A stretch of DNA of 64,000 bases, taken from assembly GCA_965656935.1 (NCBI GenBank), contig CBFHMG010000011.1, positions 1 through 64,000 on the forward strand, given 5' to 3'. Every line of letters starts with the position of its first letter. Positions within the stretch are counted from its first letter, which is position 1. This DNA comes from M30B80 sp965656935. GTDB lineage: Bacteria > Pseudomonadota > Alphaproteobacteria > Rhodobacterales > Rhodobacteraceae. The notes under the pieces are model-generated. The model made no database searches. It saw nothing but the letters and a program-made list of their open reading frames with translations, and was not told the origin of the DNA. Made by a program: the position numbers and the translations under genes. Shown piece after piece: positions 1 through 7,226 of this stretch.

Positions 1-2
1 TG

Positions 3-275
3 CTATGGGACGAACGAGAAGGTAATTTTGAGTGTCTTGGCATGCCAGTGAGATTGAGGCGTCCAGTGCAATGGAATGGTGAGCCAGAATCTCTCAAAAA
101 AGGGATAATAGCGGGCAAGCGCCTTGCTTACACTCGCAACTCAATCATCTCCATCGCTCCTGTAGGCTACATTTTTGTTCCAGATGAAATACTCGGAGCT
201 GAAAGCTTCGGTGTGTTTAAGCCAATACCGGTGTTGAAAATCCAACACGCTTTGCAGGAAGCTCGAATTTCCTAG
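3..275 (+). CDS. Unknown protein, 5' end outside window (partial)
   Basis: The frame is open from the first complete codon at base 3 to the TAG at 273-275, so the gene most likely begins upstream of the window; an internal ATG at 42 is an alternative start giving 77 residues. The visible 90 residues form no family I recognise. They are rich in basic residues early (LRRPVQW) and end in a short amphipathic stretch. Base composition is less GC-rich than the genes after 1.9 kb. It is followed directly by an inverted repeat at 334-395. Function unknown; it could also be the tail of a mobile-element gene. Confidence 0.45.
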   Translation, partial: LWDEREGNFECLGMPVRLRRPVQWNGEPESLKKGIIAGKRLAYTRNSIISIAPVGYIFVPDEILGAESFGVFKPIPVLKIQHALQEARIS

Positions 276-333
276 CAGTCACCGCACAGCTCTTCTTTAT
301 CGATGTGCGACAGGCTGGCTTACCCCTTGTTCA

Positions 334-395
334 TCTTGGACCAAAATGGTGGGTTTGGTGGTTACCCTAGCTGACCCCCCGATTTTGGTCCAAGA
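334..395. repeat. Perfect 14-bp inverted repeat with 34-bp spacer
   Basis: TCTTGGACCAAAAT at 334-347 is the exact reverse complement of ATTTTGGTCCAAGA at 382-395. The spacer itself begins GGTGGGT and ends ACCCCCCG, so the pairing may extend imperfectly. It lies between two unknown ORFs. It could be a terminator-like hairpin, though no T-run follows, or the ends of a small or deleted mobile element. Confidence 0.6.
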
Positions 396-416
396 GACAT
401 CAATAAAATAAGCTAC

Positions 417-890
417 TTAAAGGTGGTTTATTTTGGCACGGAGGACCTTCATCAGATCCCTCCAGACCCGAGCATCACACAGGCTCTCAAAAGTCTCTGT
501 GTATCGGTTGTGTTCTACAGTCACACGCACTCGGTAACTGCCACTTCGCTCATCGATACAATCAAGGTCCTCTTGTTGAGACACATAGTATTCCTGATCA
601 GCCTTGCATCGTGCGAGAACCTCTTGGTGCCATGGGGACAGAGTTACCCTGCGGTTCGCAATGGCATTCAAGAGGATCGGTAGGCCCCCTCGACCATTAC
701 GGTCCGCGCGAGCGACCTTGCGCTTTAACTCAGGGTCTCCCCCGAGGCAGCCATCGATGATTAACTCATAGTCTCCGTAGAGGGTCGCGATCACTCCATC
801 GATCGAGTGATCTTTATTGGAACCATTGGATTGCGCAGCAGAAGAAAGACGAGCGCCAGCAGACGCCCGATTAGGGTCATGATATGTCAT
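417..890 (-). CDS. Hypothetical protein with weak integrase N-terminal resemblance
   Basis: A 157-residue ORF on the minus strand. The N-terminal third is Ser/Asn-rich and looks disordered. The last 45 residues (YRVRVTVEHNRYTETF, then a helix with CDARVWRDLM) resemble the strand-strand-strand-helix arm-binding domain at the N-terminus of tyrosine recombinases, where a TF...A..W pattern is typical. No catalytic recombinase domain follows. The start has only a weak ribosome site (GGA about 10 bases upstream). Lower GC than the core genes. It could be a truncated integrase, a small excisionase-like DNA-binding protein, or an unrelated accessory gene. The family resemblance is by eye only. Confidence 0.45.
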   Translation of the reverse strand: MTYHDPNRASAGARLSSAAQSNGSNKDHSIDGVIATLYGDYELIIDGCLGGDPELKRKVARADRNGRGGLPILLNAIANRRVTLSPWHQEVLARCKADQEYYVSQQEDLDCIDERSGSYRVRVTVEHNRYTETFESLCDARVWRDLMKVLRAKINHL

Positions 891-948
891 GGGATTTTCC
901 GGATTTGGTTGCGTTTACAGAACACGCTTCAAATGGCGATATTCCAGT

Positions 949-1017
949 AAAGGTGATCAATTGCCCGGCATTGCCTGAAAGGCCAATAAAACAAGGCCCT
1001 CCGAATTAATCACCTTT
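949..1017. repeat. Inverted repeat, 14-bp arms
   Basis: AAAGGTGATCAATT at 949-962 pairs with AATTAATCACCTTT at 1004-1017 at 13 of 14 positions, with a 41-bp spacer. It sits just upstream (on the minus strand) of the ORF at 417-890 and could be an operator, a structured leader or a recombinase arm site. Confidence 0.5.
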
Positions 1018-1038
1018 TCTAGGAGAGACCCCCCTCCC

Positions 1039-1164
1039 AGATATACCTATTAGATACTTATCTATAAGATAACCTTAGAGACCTCTTAGAGATTACCTTG
1101 AAGATATCTTTAAGATGACCGTCAGCTTTGGTTAGGGATGGTCTTAGAGGTCTCTCAGATGACC
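1039..1164. repeat. Iteron-like periodic repeats (AGATnACC, 22-23 bp period)
   Basis: AGATAACC at 1067, AGATTACC at 1090 and AGATGACC at 1113 are spaced exactly 23 bp apart. Another AGATGACC occurs at 1157 (two 22-bp steps further) and a variant at 1039. Units at 1067 and 1090 match at about 16 of 23 positions. A two-helical-turn period in AT-rich DNA is what plasmid or phage replication iterons look like, but no replication initiator gene is visible nearby. Inside the patch, 1077-1090 and 1142-1155 are also 13/14 complementary. Confidence 0.4.
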
Positions 1165-1478
1165 TCTGGGGGTAAGCTGAGATACGACCACCACCGACTA
1201 CTACCAATACTTATACCTCGGTTATTTATAGCCTCTACTTTTTAGGTAAAAATATATCTTAGGGTATTCTCATAGACCCTCCGGTGATCTTCCCCCGTGG
1301 GGTGGGTGGGGTCTGCTATGATCTGCAAGTTGGTCTCTAGGAGAACCATAAGATGCCTCTAGTGGTGGAAAGGGTAATGCTGAATGCATTCCCTTATTTT
1401 TTTCGGATGGATATCTGTGAAGATGGAGAAGTGATGATGACCACCGCCACCGCTGACCAAACTGTAGACCATTAAATG

Positions 1479-1507
1479 CCGTATTGAAGTGAACTTCACT
1501 CATACGG
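1479..1507. repeat. Imperfect palindromic hairpin
   Basis: CCGTAT (1479-1484) and AGTGAA (1488-1493) pair with TTCACT (1495-1500) and ATACGG (1502-1507), leaving a single-base loop and a small internal bulge. No T-run follows. It may be an operator-like palindrome or a remnant hairpin. Confidence 0.45.
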
Positions 1508-1940
1508 TATCAATAAAACATAGGCGTTAGACGATGGTTGGGGCTTGGATCAGGAACCAGTGTCTTCTCGACCGCACCATGCTTTCTTCGACAGAAGAGA
1601 GACCAACCTTCGAAAATTGGCATAATACGACAGGTGTTTCGCAGAGACACTGACGCGTTTCATTGCGTTTGAACATCGTCTCGTTTAACCTAGCGCTATC
1701 CGAAATTAGCTTGCCGCGTTCTTCCTGCGAAAAAGAAAATTCTGCCTCGCGCCCCGTGATCGGCAAGACAGGTGTTCTTTGCGCAATCCCAACTCGGGTC
1801 AGGCTTTCGGCAGAGCGCAGCTTGCAATGAAAACCTGCCTTGCAGCTTATGCTTCGCAGCGGGGCTGGCCCGTTGCCAATGCGCGGTTTCTCACCCAGAT
1901 GCGGCCCAGATATGTCTTTTCGTTCTCAAATGAGGCTCCC

Positions 1941-2897
1941 ATGAAACTTCTGACTTATGCTCTGACCTCCCTGTTCTTGCTGGCAAGCACCGCCATTGCC
2001 GAGCTTGGCCCCTTGGCCAGCCCCGAGCAGCTCAATTCCGAACTTGCTGCAAACTCCGTCACCATCCTTGATATCCGCGCAACCGCCGCGGCCGAGGGTG
2101 AGGAAAACGTAAATACCTTTACCGCAGGCCATATCGAGGGCTCGGTCAACGCGCCTTACGGCTTGTTCCGCGGCCCATCTGATAACCCTGGCCAATTGCG
2201 CTCGGATGAAGACCTGACGGCTGTTGTGCGCCAGATCGGGTTGAGCGATCTGTCCCAGCCTGTCGTGATTTCCTACCAAGGCGCCAATGTGACCGATTTC
2301 GGCGCAGCCGCGCGGGTCTATTGGACGCTGAAATCGCTCGGCTTCACCGAATTGTCGATTTTGAACGGTGGTGTGAATGCTTGGGTTGAAGCGGGCTATG
2401 CGCTGTCTACCGACGCTGTGGCACCTGCGCCAAGCACTCTGTCTGTGTCGATCCAGAGCGATTGGTTGGCCACGGTTGAGGACGTTCAGGCCGTAGTGTC
2501 GGGTGATGACACAGCCTTGCTGCTTGATGCCCGCCCTGAAAGCTTCTGGAGCGGCAATTCCAGCCACCCTGCCGCTGCACGTCCAGGCACCTTGCCGCAA
2601 TCGCAATATTTCGAGCATGCAAACTGGTTTGGCGCAGGCCCTGCCGTGATTGATGCCGAAGCGGTGCGCCTTTTGGCCGAAGCAGAAGGCTTTGCGCAAA
2701 ATGACCAACTCGTGTCCTTCTGCAATACGGGCCATTGGGCCGCGACCAACTGGTTTGCCTTGTCCGAACTGGCTGGGATCGAGAATGTAAAACTCTTCCC
2801 CGAGTCGATGGTCGGCTGGTCGAATGCAGGCTATGAAATGGCAAATGTTCCTGGTCCTGTCCGCACTTTGTGGAACCAGATCAAAAACATCTTCTAA
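1941..2897 (+). CDS. Exported two-domain rhodanese-type sulfurtransferase
   Basis: The protein is 318 residues from the ATG at 1941, chosen because it opens with a signal peptide (MKLLTYALTSLFLLASTAIA). The frame is open further upstream to 1779, but that extension has no support. Two rhodanese domains follow. The first has ISYQGAN where the active-site loop should be, without cysteine, so it is probably structural. The second carries the catalytic loop SFCNTGHWA with Cys about residue 261. Such enzymes move sulfane sulfur from thiosulfate or similar donors, here in the periplasm. The next genes (a YeeE/YedE transporter 13 bases downstream and a small exported protein) make a sulfur-acquisition operon likely. 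Confidence 0.85.
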   Translation: MKLLTYALTSLFLLASTAIAELGPLASPEQLNSELAANSVTILDIRATAAAEGEENVNTFTAGHIEGSVNAPYGLFRGPSDNPGQLRSDEDLTAVVRQIGLSDLSQPVVISYQGANVTDFGAAARVYWTLKSLGFTELSILNGGVNAWVEAGYALSTDAVAPAPSTLSVSIQSDWLATVEDVQAVVSGDDTALLLDARPESFWSGNSSHPAAARPGTLPQSQYFEHANWFGAGPAVIDAEAVRLLAEAEGFAQNDQLVSFCNTGHWAATNWFALSELAGIENVKLFPESMVGWSNAGYEMANVPGPVRTLWNQIKNIF

Positions 2898-2910
2898 AGG
2901 AGAATGACCC

Positions 2911-4038
2911 ATGGCTGCATCGGCTGACCAAATGTCGATATCCCCAAAGCCATCGTCAAACCTAACGCGTGCCGCCCTGATCGGGGCGGCACTTGTTCTT
3001 GTTTTGCTGGTGGCGATGTTTGCGGGCGCGCGTTACGGGCTCTTGCTGTTGATAGGCCTTGGCTTCGGGATGACGCTGGAAGGGCTGCGCTTTGGCTTTG
3101 CAGGGCCTTGGCGCGCAATGATCCTGCGCCGCGAAGCTGCGGGCCTATTGGCGCAGCTTCTGGCCATTGGTTTGGTGGCGTTGCTGGCTTTCCCGCTTCT
3201 GGCCTCCAACGGGGCCGAGCTGGTCGGCGCGCATGCCCCGATTGGCTTTGCGATGGTCGGGGGCGCATTTGTCTTCGGGATTGCGATGCAGATCGTGTTG
3301 GGCTGTGGCTCGGGCACTTTGGTCAATGCAGGCAGCGGCAATGCCGTCAGCCTAGTGGCGCTGCCCTTCTTTGCGATTGGCAGCTTTCTGGGCGCCAGCC
3401 ATCTGGGCTTCTGGACCGATCTGGGCACGCTGCCTGTGGTCGCCTTTTCGGGCAGCACGGGCTTGATGCTGACACTCAGCGCTTTGGCCGCGGTTGCCGT
3501 GATCGCCATTGTCATTGGTAAACCCGGAACACGGATGCTGCCACGCCGTTTGTGGATTGCGGCCGCTTTGATCGCCGCACTTGCCTTGGCAAACCTCGTG
3601 GTCGCGGGCCAGCCTTGGGGTGTGGTCTACGGGCTTGGGCTTTGGGTCGCCAAAGGGGCCAGTGCCTTGGGGGCTGATCTGGGCGCATCGGCCTTCTGGG
3701 GCAGCCCTACCCATGCCGAGCGTTTGGCTCAAAGCATCCTGACCGATGTGACCTCCCTGACCAATCTTGGGATCATCGGCGGGGCATTTGCGGTTGCGGT
3801 CTGGAAGGGCGGGCTTGCACAACGCCTGCCCAAACTGCCGCCCCGTGCATGGATCGCGACCATCATCGCGGGTCTGGCGCTTGGCTATTCCTCACGGCTT
3901 GCCTTCGGCTGTAATGTCGGGGCGTTTTTCAGCGGAATATCAACGGGTAGCCTGCATGGATGGGCTTGGTTTGGCGCGGCGTTTCTGGGCTCGATGATTG
4001 GCGTAAGGCTGCGGCCACGCCTTGGTTTGGAAGGGTAG
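2911..4038 (+). CDS. YeeE/YedE family sulfur-compound transporter
   Basis: A 375-residue integral membrane protein with about nine or ten hydrophobic helices, of the YeeE/YedE (TsuA-like, DUF395) family that imports thiosulfate or related sulfur compounds. The two family half-site cysteine motifs are visible as VLGCGSGTLV and LAFGCNVGAF. It follows the rhodanese by 13 bases with an AAAGGAG ribosome site and is followed two bases later by a small exported protein, so the three are one operon. A second member of the family lies at 16810-17871. The transported species cannot be told from sequence. Confidence 0.85.
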   Translation: MAASADQMSISPKPSSNLTRAALIGAALVLVLLVAMFAGARYGLLLLIGLGFGMTLEGLRFGFAGPWRAMILRREAAGLLAQLLAIGLVALLAFPLLASNGAELVGAHAPIGFAMVGGAFVFGIAMQIVLGCGSGTLVNAGSGNAVSLVALPFFAIGSFLGASHLGFWTDLGTLPVVAFSGSTGLMLTLSALAAVAVIAIVIGKPGTRMLPRRLWIAAALIAALALANLVVAGQPWGVVYGLGLWVAKGASALGADLGASAFWGSPTHAERLAQSILTDVTSLTNLGIIGGAFAVAVWKGGLAQRLPKLPPRAWIATIIAGLALGYSSRLAFGCNVGAFFSGISTGSLHGWAWFGAAFLGSMIGVRLRPRLGLEG

Positions 4039-4040
4039 GC

Positions 4041-4223
4041 ATGATGATCGCAACACGCAAATTCGGGGTCGGCATCCTCTTCGCGGTCTTGGCGGGGTTT
4101 CTCGCCTTTGACCTTCAGGCCAGCGCCCCGCTGAACCCGTTTCAGGCCCCGCCGATCTTCGCGCTTGGCTCGGGGCAGGCCTCAAGCGGTGCGCATTGTG
4201 CAGCGGGGATCGGCGGCAATTAA
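4041..4223 (+). CDS. Small exported or membrane-anchored protein of the sulfur operon
   Basis: A 60-residue ORF starting two bases after the transporter stop (ATGATG at 4041). It has a short basic start and one hydrophobic segment (GVGILFAVLAGFLAF), then a Pro-rich tail with one Cys (SSGAHCAAG). It is either cleaved or anchored by one helix. Its tight coupling to the transporter suggests an accessory role in the same sulfur system, but I know no function. The stop codon lies inside the downstream hairpin. Confidence 0.6.
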   Translation: MMIATRKFGVGILFAVLAGFLAFDLQASAPLNPFQAPPIFALGSGQASSGAHCAAGIGGN

Positions 4224-4249
4224 AGCGAAACGCTTTAAGCCGCCGTTTC
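4212..4249 (+). terminator. Strong bipartite hairpin, terminator of the sulfur operon
   Basis: GGCGGC (4212-4217), two unpaired As, then TTAAAGCG (4220-4227) pair with CGCTTTAA (4231-4238) and GCCGCC (4239-4244) around an AAA loop. GTTT follows. The stop codon of the small exported protein is within the stem. A convergent gene ends at 4260. Confidence 0.6.
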
Positions 4250-4259
4250 CCAAAAAAAC

Positions 4260-4976
4260 CTACAGCGTGGATTTGAGATAGTCGAAATGGCGCGCGGCCA
4301 TCCCGCGATAGGCATCCCAGCCTTGCGCGGTGTTTTTCGCCACCTCATCCGAGAGCACGGCCAAAGGCTGACCCGTTGAGCGCGCAAGGATCAGCGTCTG
4401 CGCGGCTTTCTCGAAGAAATACAGCTCCTCGAAGGCATCGGCCACGGTTTCGCCTGTCACCGTCACTCCGTGATTGCCCATAACCAAAACAGGCGCTGCC
4501 CCCATGCAGCTGACAAAACGCTCGCCCTCCTCGGTCGCATCCGCAATCCCGCCGAAACCATGATCATAGGCGATCCGCCCGAAGAAACGGGCCGTGTTAT
4601 TGTCGATGGGATAAAGCGTCGGGTCCTCCAGACAGGAAAGCGCGGTGGCATAGGGTGTATGGCAATGCAGGATAACGCGGGCATGGGGCAATAAGCGATG
4701 CATCGTGCCATGCACCGTCCAAGCCGAGGCATCGGGCGCATTCGGTCCCTCCATCACGCTGGCATCATCGGCATCCAGCAGCAAAAGGTCTTGCGGTTTG
4801 ATGGTCGCGAAATGCTGCCAGCGCGGGTTCAGCAGGAACTGCTTTCCGTCATCAGATACGGCGGCGCTGAAATGGTTGCCCACGGACTCGCTCCAGCCAA
4901 ACCTGTGACAAAGCTGGAACGCAGCCGCGAGGTCTTCGCGCAGGGCGTTGTCATCTTGCGACGGCAAATCCTTCAT
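4260..4976 (-). CDS. Class II aldolase/adducin family protein
   Basis: A 238-residue member of the class II aldolase/adducin family, which cleaves or epimerises sugar phosphates and other hydroxy-acids using a bound divalent metal. The metal-binding HCHTPYATAL motif and a second histidine in GNHGVTVTG are visible. An early GNHFSA matches the family's substrate-binding loop. It overlaps the upstream dioxygenase gene by four bases (ATGA), so the two are translated together and probably act in one catabolic step series. The substrate is unknown. The LysR gene divergent from the dioxygenase is the likely regulator. Confidence 0.85.
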   Translation of the reverse strand: MKDLPSQDDNALREDLAAAFQLCHRFGWSESVGNHFSAAVSDDGKQFLLNPRWQHFATIKPQDLLLLDADDASVMEGPNAPDASAWTVHGTMHRLLPHARVILHCHTPYATALSCLEDPTLYPIDNNTARFFGRIAYDHGFGGIADATEEGERFVSCMGAAPVLVMGNHGVTVTGETVADAFEELYFFEKAAQTLILARSTGQPLAVLSDEVAKNTAQGWDAYRGMAARHFDYLKSTL

Positions 4977-6130
4977 TTAGTGAACCGCCCCTCGCTGACT
5001 AAAGCCCGATATTTCGAGCGCATCTCGGCGCGGTCCACATAGGTGCCGCGCAAATACCGCTCACCACTGGTGGCGACATAAGCTTCGCGGCCATGCACCA
5101 CGCGGTGGTTGTCAAATACGATGCACTCGCCCGCTTTCAGGGTAAATCGGGTGACAAAGCGCGGGTCTTGCAGCAGCTTCCCAAAGCGGCAAAAGGCGGG
5201 GTAATAGCTGTCCAACTGGCTTTGCGGCAGATCGATCATATCAAGCAGATGCTGGCTGATCGTCAGACCCGAGACCTCGCCATGGCTGTCCAACTCAATC
5301 ACCCGCTGGCGCGCGCGCACGTCAAACCCGTCATGCTCCCAATAAAAGGGGATGTCGATTTCACTGAGCAGCTTGAACCCTTCAGGGTCCAGCTTGCGGA
5401 ATTCATTGGCCACCGCCGTTCCATCCACAAAGAGGCTTTGCCCCCCCTCTACCGAATTGGCACGGCAATGCAGGAACTGCACCCCGGGCGCGAATTCCTC
5501 GGCGGGAACATCGGTGTGCAGCTCCAGCGCCTTCGCGGTATAGGCCGCATTGGTGGGCTTTACATGGAGGTAGACGTCAAAAAAATCTCCGAAAAATGTC
5601 GGACGAACCTGTCCGATCATATGGGCAAGATCCGTCAATCCCTGATCGGAATTGGGCATATCCTCGACAATGCTGACGCCATCGACAATCAAGGCTTCGA
5701 TCCATTGCGCCATTTGGGTCTGATCCGTGCTCAAGGCCTCGAAGGAGAACCGCGCCATTTTGCTGTAATGGTCGCAATACCATGCGCGGCGTGGCAAATC
5801 GGCAGGATCTGGGCGAGGGCGCCCTGTGGCATAGACCTCAAGCCAGTCTAGCGGAAAGCGCGAGACGTGATCCTCATCCGCCCAAGTGATCTCCAGATGA
5901 TCTTCTAGTAGCGTGGCGCTTGCGGCTTTGGGCGCATGCTCAAGGTGAAAAATGTCAAAGCTTCGCTCCCGCGTCACAGGATCGAATGAGCTGGGGCAAT
6001 TATCGCGCAGCCAGTAATAGTTGAAATACTGATGGCCTGCTTGCGGCAGGGGCAGGCTCAGACCTGTATCTCCAAGCTCAAGACCTGCTTGCTCCGCTGT
6101 TTCCGTGCTGGATGCCATCTGGATATTCAT
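4973..6130 (-). CDS. TauD/TfdA family Fe(II)/2-oxoglutarate dioxygenase (gamma-butyrobetaine hydroxylase-like)
   Basis: 385 residues with an N-terminal DUF971-type domain (YYWLRDNCPSS, as in gamma-butyrobetaine hydroxylases) and a C-terminal TauD jelly roll. The iron ligands appear as HTD in LELHTDVPAEEF and a distal His in VVHGREAY, with the 2-oxoglutarate arginine in ERYLRGTYVD. The enzyme would hydroxylate a small substrate with release of succinate and CO2. Its partner is a class II aldolase overlapping by four bases, which suggests hydroxylation followed by C-C cleavage. Carnitine-type or other quaternary-amine or hydroxy-acid substrates are possible, but not shown by the sequence. Confidence 0.85.
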   Translation of the reverse strand: MNIQMASSTETAEQAGLELGDTGLSLPLPQAGHQYFNYYWLRDNCPSSFDPVTRERSFDIFHLEHAPKAASATLLEDHLEITWADEDHVSRFPLDWLEVYATGRPRPDPADLPRRAWYCDHYSKMARFSFEALSTDQTQMAQWIEALIVDGVSIVEDMPNSDQGLTDLAHMIGQVRPTFFGDFFDVYLHVKPTNAAYTAKALELHTDVPAEEFAPGVQFLHCRANSVEGGQSLFVDGTAVANEFRKLDPEGFKLLSEIDIPFYWEHDGFDVRARQRVIELDSHGEVSGLTISQHLLDMIDLPQSQLDSYYPAFCRFGKLLQDPRFVTRFTLKAGECIVFDNHRVVHGREAYVATSGERYLRGTYVDRAEMRSKYRALVSEGRFTK

Positions 6131-6193
6131 AGCCTGTTCCTTATGTTGTGCCTGATCGTTAATTTAATTTTATTGAAATAATAGGCTGTTTCG

Positions 6194-6211
6194 GCTTATA
6201 TTTAATTAAGC
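6194..6211. promoter_or_regulatory. Putative LysR-type operator in the divergent promoter
   Basis: GCTTA (6194-6198) and TAAGC (6207-6211) form an 18-bp dyad with an AT-rich centre, in the 95-bp AT-rich gap between the divergent dioxygenase and LysR genes. Its half-site spacing fits the T-N11-A form of LysR targets. Confidence 0.4.
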
Positions 6212-6225
6212 TATGGATTAAGTTA

Positions 6226-7122
6226 ATGGACCGACTTCCCCCGCTGAGATATCTCACAACATTCGAGGCCATCGCGCGGCTTGGCTCGATGCGCGATGCC
6301 GCGCGCCATCTCAACGTGTCCCAACCCGCAATCAGCCAGACCTTAAAGGCATTGGAGGATTATGTCGGCGCCGATTTGCTGGACCGCAGCATGCGCCCTG
6401 CGCGGTTGACGGAATTGGGGCAGCGTCTGGCCGAGGCCACGCAATCGGGTCTTGGCGTGATCGAGGCTGCGATTGACGAGATCCGAAGCGATGCCTATGC
6501 CGACGCGCAACAGATCAATATTGCCTGCACTTTGGGCATGGCGAGTTTCTGGCTCATGCCACGATTGCCTATGTTTTACGCCCGACATCCAGATATTGCC
6601 GTCAATGTCTCAGCCCCACCCACAGGGTTGCCGACGCTTTTGGGGGGCGCTGATCTGGCTCTGCGCTATGGTCGAGGCGATTGGCGGGACGGTGAAAATA
6701 TCGAACTCTTCCCCGAACGGATTTGCCCCGTAGGTCATCCTGATCTGGTCACACGGCTGGAGCAGGACAATACGGGCCTAGAGACAGCACCCCTCATCCA
6801 TGTGCGCAATGCGCCCAATACAAATTGGGCGGGTTGGAATGTGTATTTCGCCCAACGCGGTCTGCGCCGTCAAAACGGCCCCGAGCGCAGTTTCGACAAT
6901 TACGTCCATGCCGTTCAGGCCGCTCAGGACGGGTTGGGCCTGATGCTCGGCTGGCGCTCCATCACGGATGATCTGGTCAGAAACGGCCAATTGGTGCCAT
7001 GGCATGGCGGCGTGATCGATCTTGGCACAGGCTATTTCGTGACCTTGTCAGATGGCGGGGCGGCCAAACCGCAAGCCCGCGTCTTTTTCGACTGGCTGAT
7101 GGAACAGGGCGAAGGGCATTAA
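6226..7122 (+). CDS. LysR family transcriptional regulator (GcvA-like)
   Basis: 298 residues: an N-terminal winged helix (residues about 5-64, with SMRDAARHLNVSQPAISQ as the recognition region) followed by a type 2 periplasmic-binding-protein fold effector domain. The opening PPLRYLTTFEAIARLGS is typical of the GcvA subgroup. It is transcribed away from the dioxygenase-aldolase operon across a short AT-rich region, the classic arrangement for a LysR activator of its divergent neighbour. The inducer is unknown. Confidence 0.88.
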   Translation: MDRLPPLRYLTTFEAIARLGSMRDAARHLNVSQPAISQTLKALEDYVGADLLDRSMRPARLTELGQRLAEATQSGLGVIEAAIDEIRSDAYADAQQINIACTLGMASFWLMPRLPMFYARHPDIAVNVSAPPTGLPTLLGGADLALRYGRGDWRDGENIELFPERICPVGHPDLVTRLEQDNTGLETAPLIHVRNAPNTNWAGWNVYFAQRGLRRQNGPERSFDNYVHAVQAAQDGLGLMLGWRSITDDLVRNGQLVPWHGGVIDLGTGYFVTLSDGGAAKPQARVFFDWLMEQGEGH

Positions 7123-7140
7123 GCGGCGGCGCGCCTCTCC

Positions 7141-7221
7141 CTTCATCTTTCCCTAAATACGAAAGGGCCAATGGGCCCAAGCCTGCTCCGATGGCTCAAA
7201 ATGAGCCTGAGATGCAGGCTC
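7141..7221. repeat. Dispersed motif copy A plus hairpins between convergent genes
   Basis: Bases 7141-7161 are the reverse-orientation form of the dispersed motif TATTTTTGGAAAGATGAAG (as CTTCATCTTTCCCTAAATAC). Next to it GGGCC-AATG-GGCCC can pair. Further on GGCTCA-AAA-TGAGCC (7193-7207) competes with GAGCCTG-AGATG-CAGGCTC (7203-7221). These hairpins lie between the convergent ends of the LysR gene and lysC and may terminate both. Confidence 0.5.
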
Positions 7222-7226
7222 GCCCC

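Larger units (their letters stand above)
891..1940. other. Long non-coding, AT-richer region with structured repeats
   Basis: About 1 kb with no convincing gene. Short ORFs (for example 1527-1766 on the minus strand, 79 codons) have no recognisable domain and no good ribosome site. The stretch contains several inverted repeats (949-962 with 1004-1017; 1077-1090 with 1142-1155; 1479-1507) and a periodic repeat patch at about 1039-1164. Composition is clearly more AT-rich than the genes that follow, which suggests acquired DNA. Confidence 0.5.

Noticed and set aside
1527..1766. Minus-strand ORF of 79 codons as a real gene
   Set aside because: No recognised fold, no good ribosome site, in a repeat-rich non-coding region; left as part of the intergenic stretch.
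1779..1940. N-terminal extension of the rhodanese ORF
   Set aside because: The residues before 1941 show no domain and the signal peptide begins exactly at the internal methionine at 1941.
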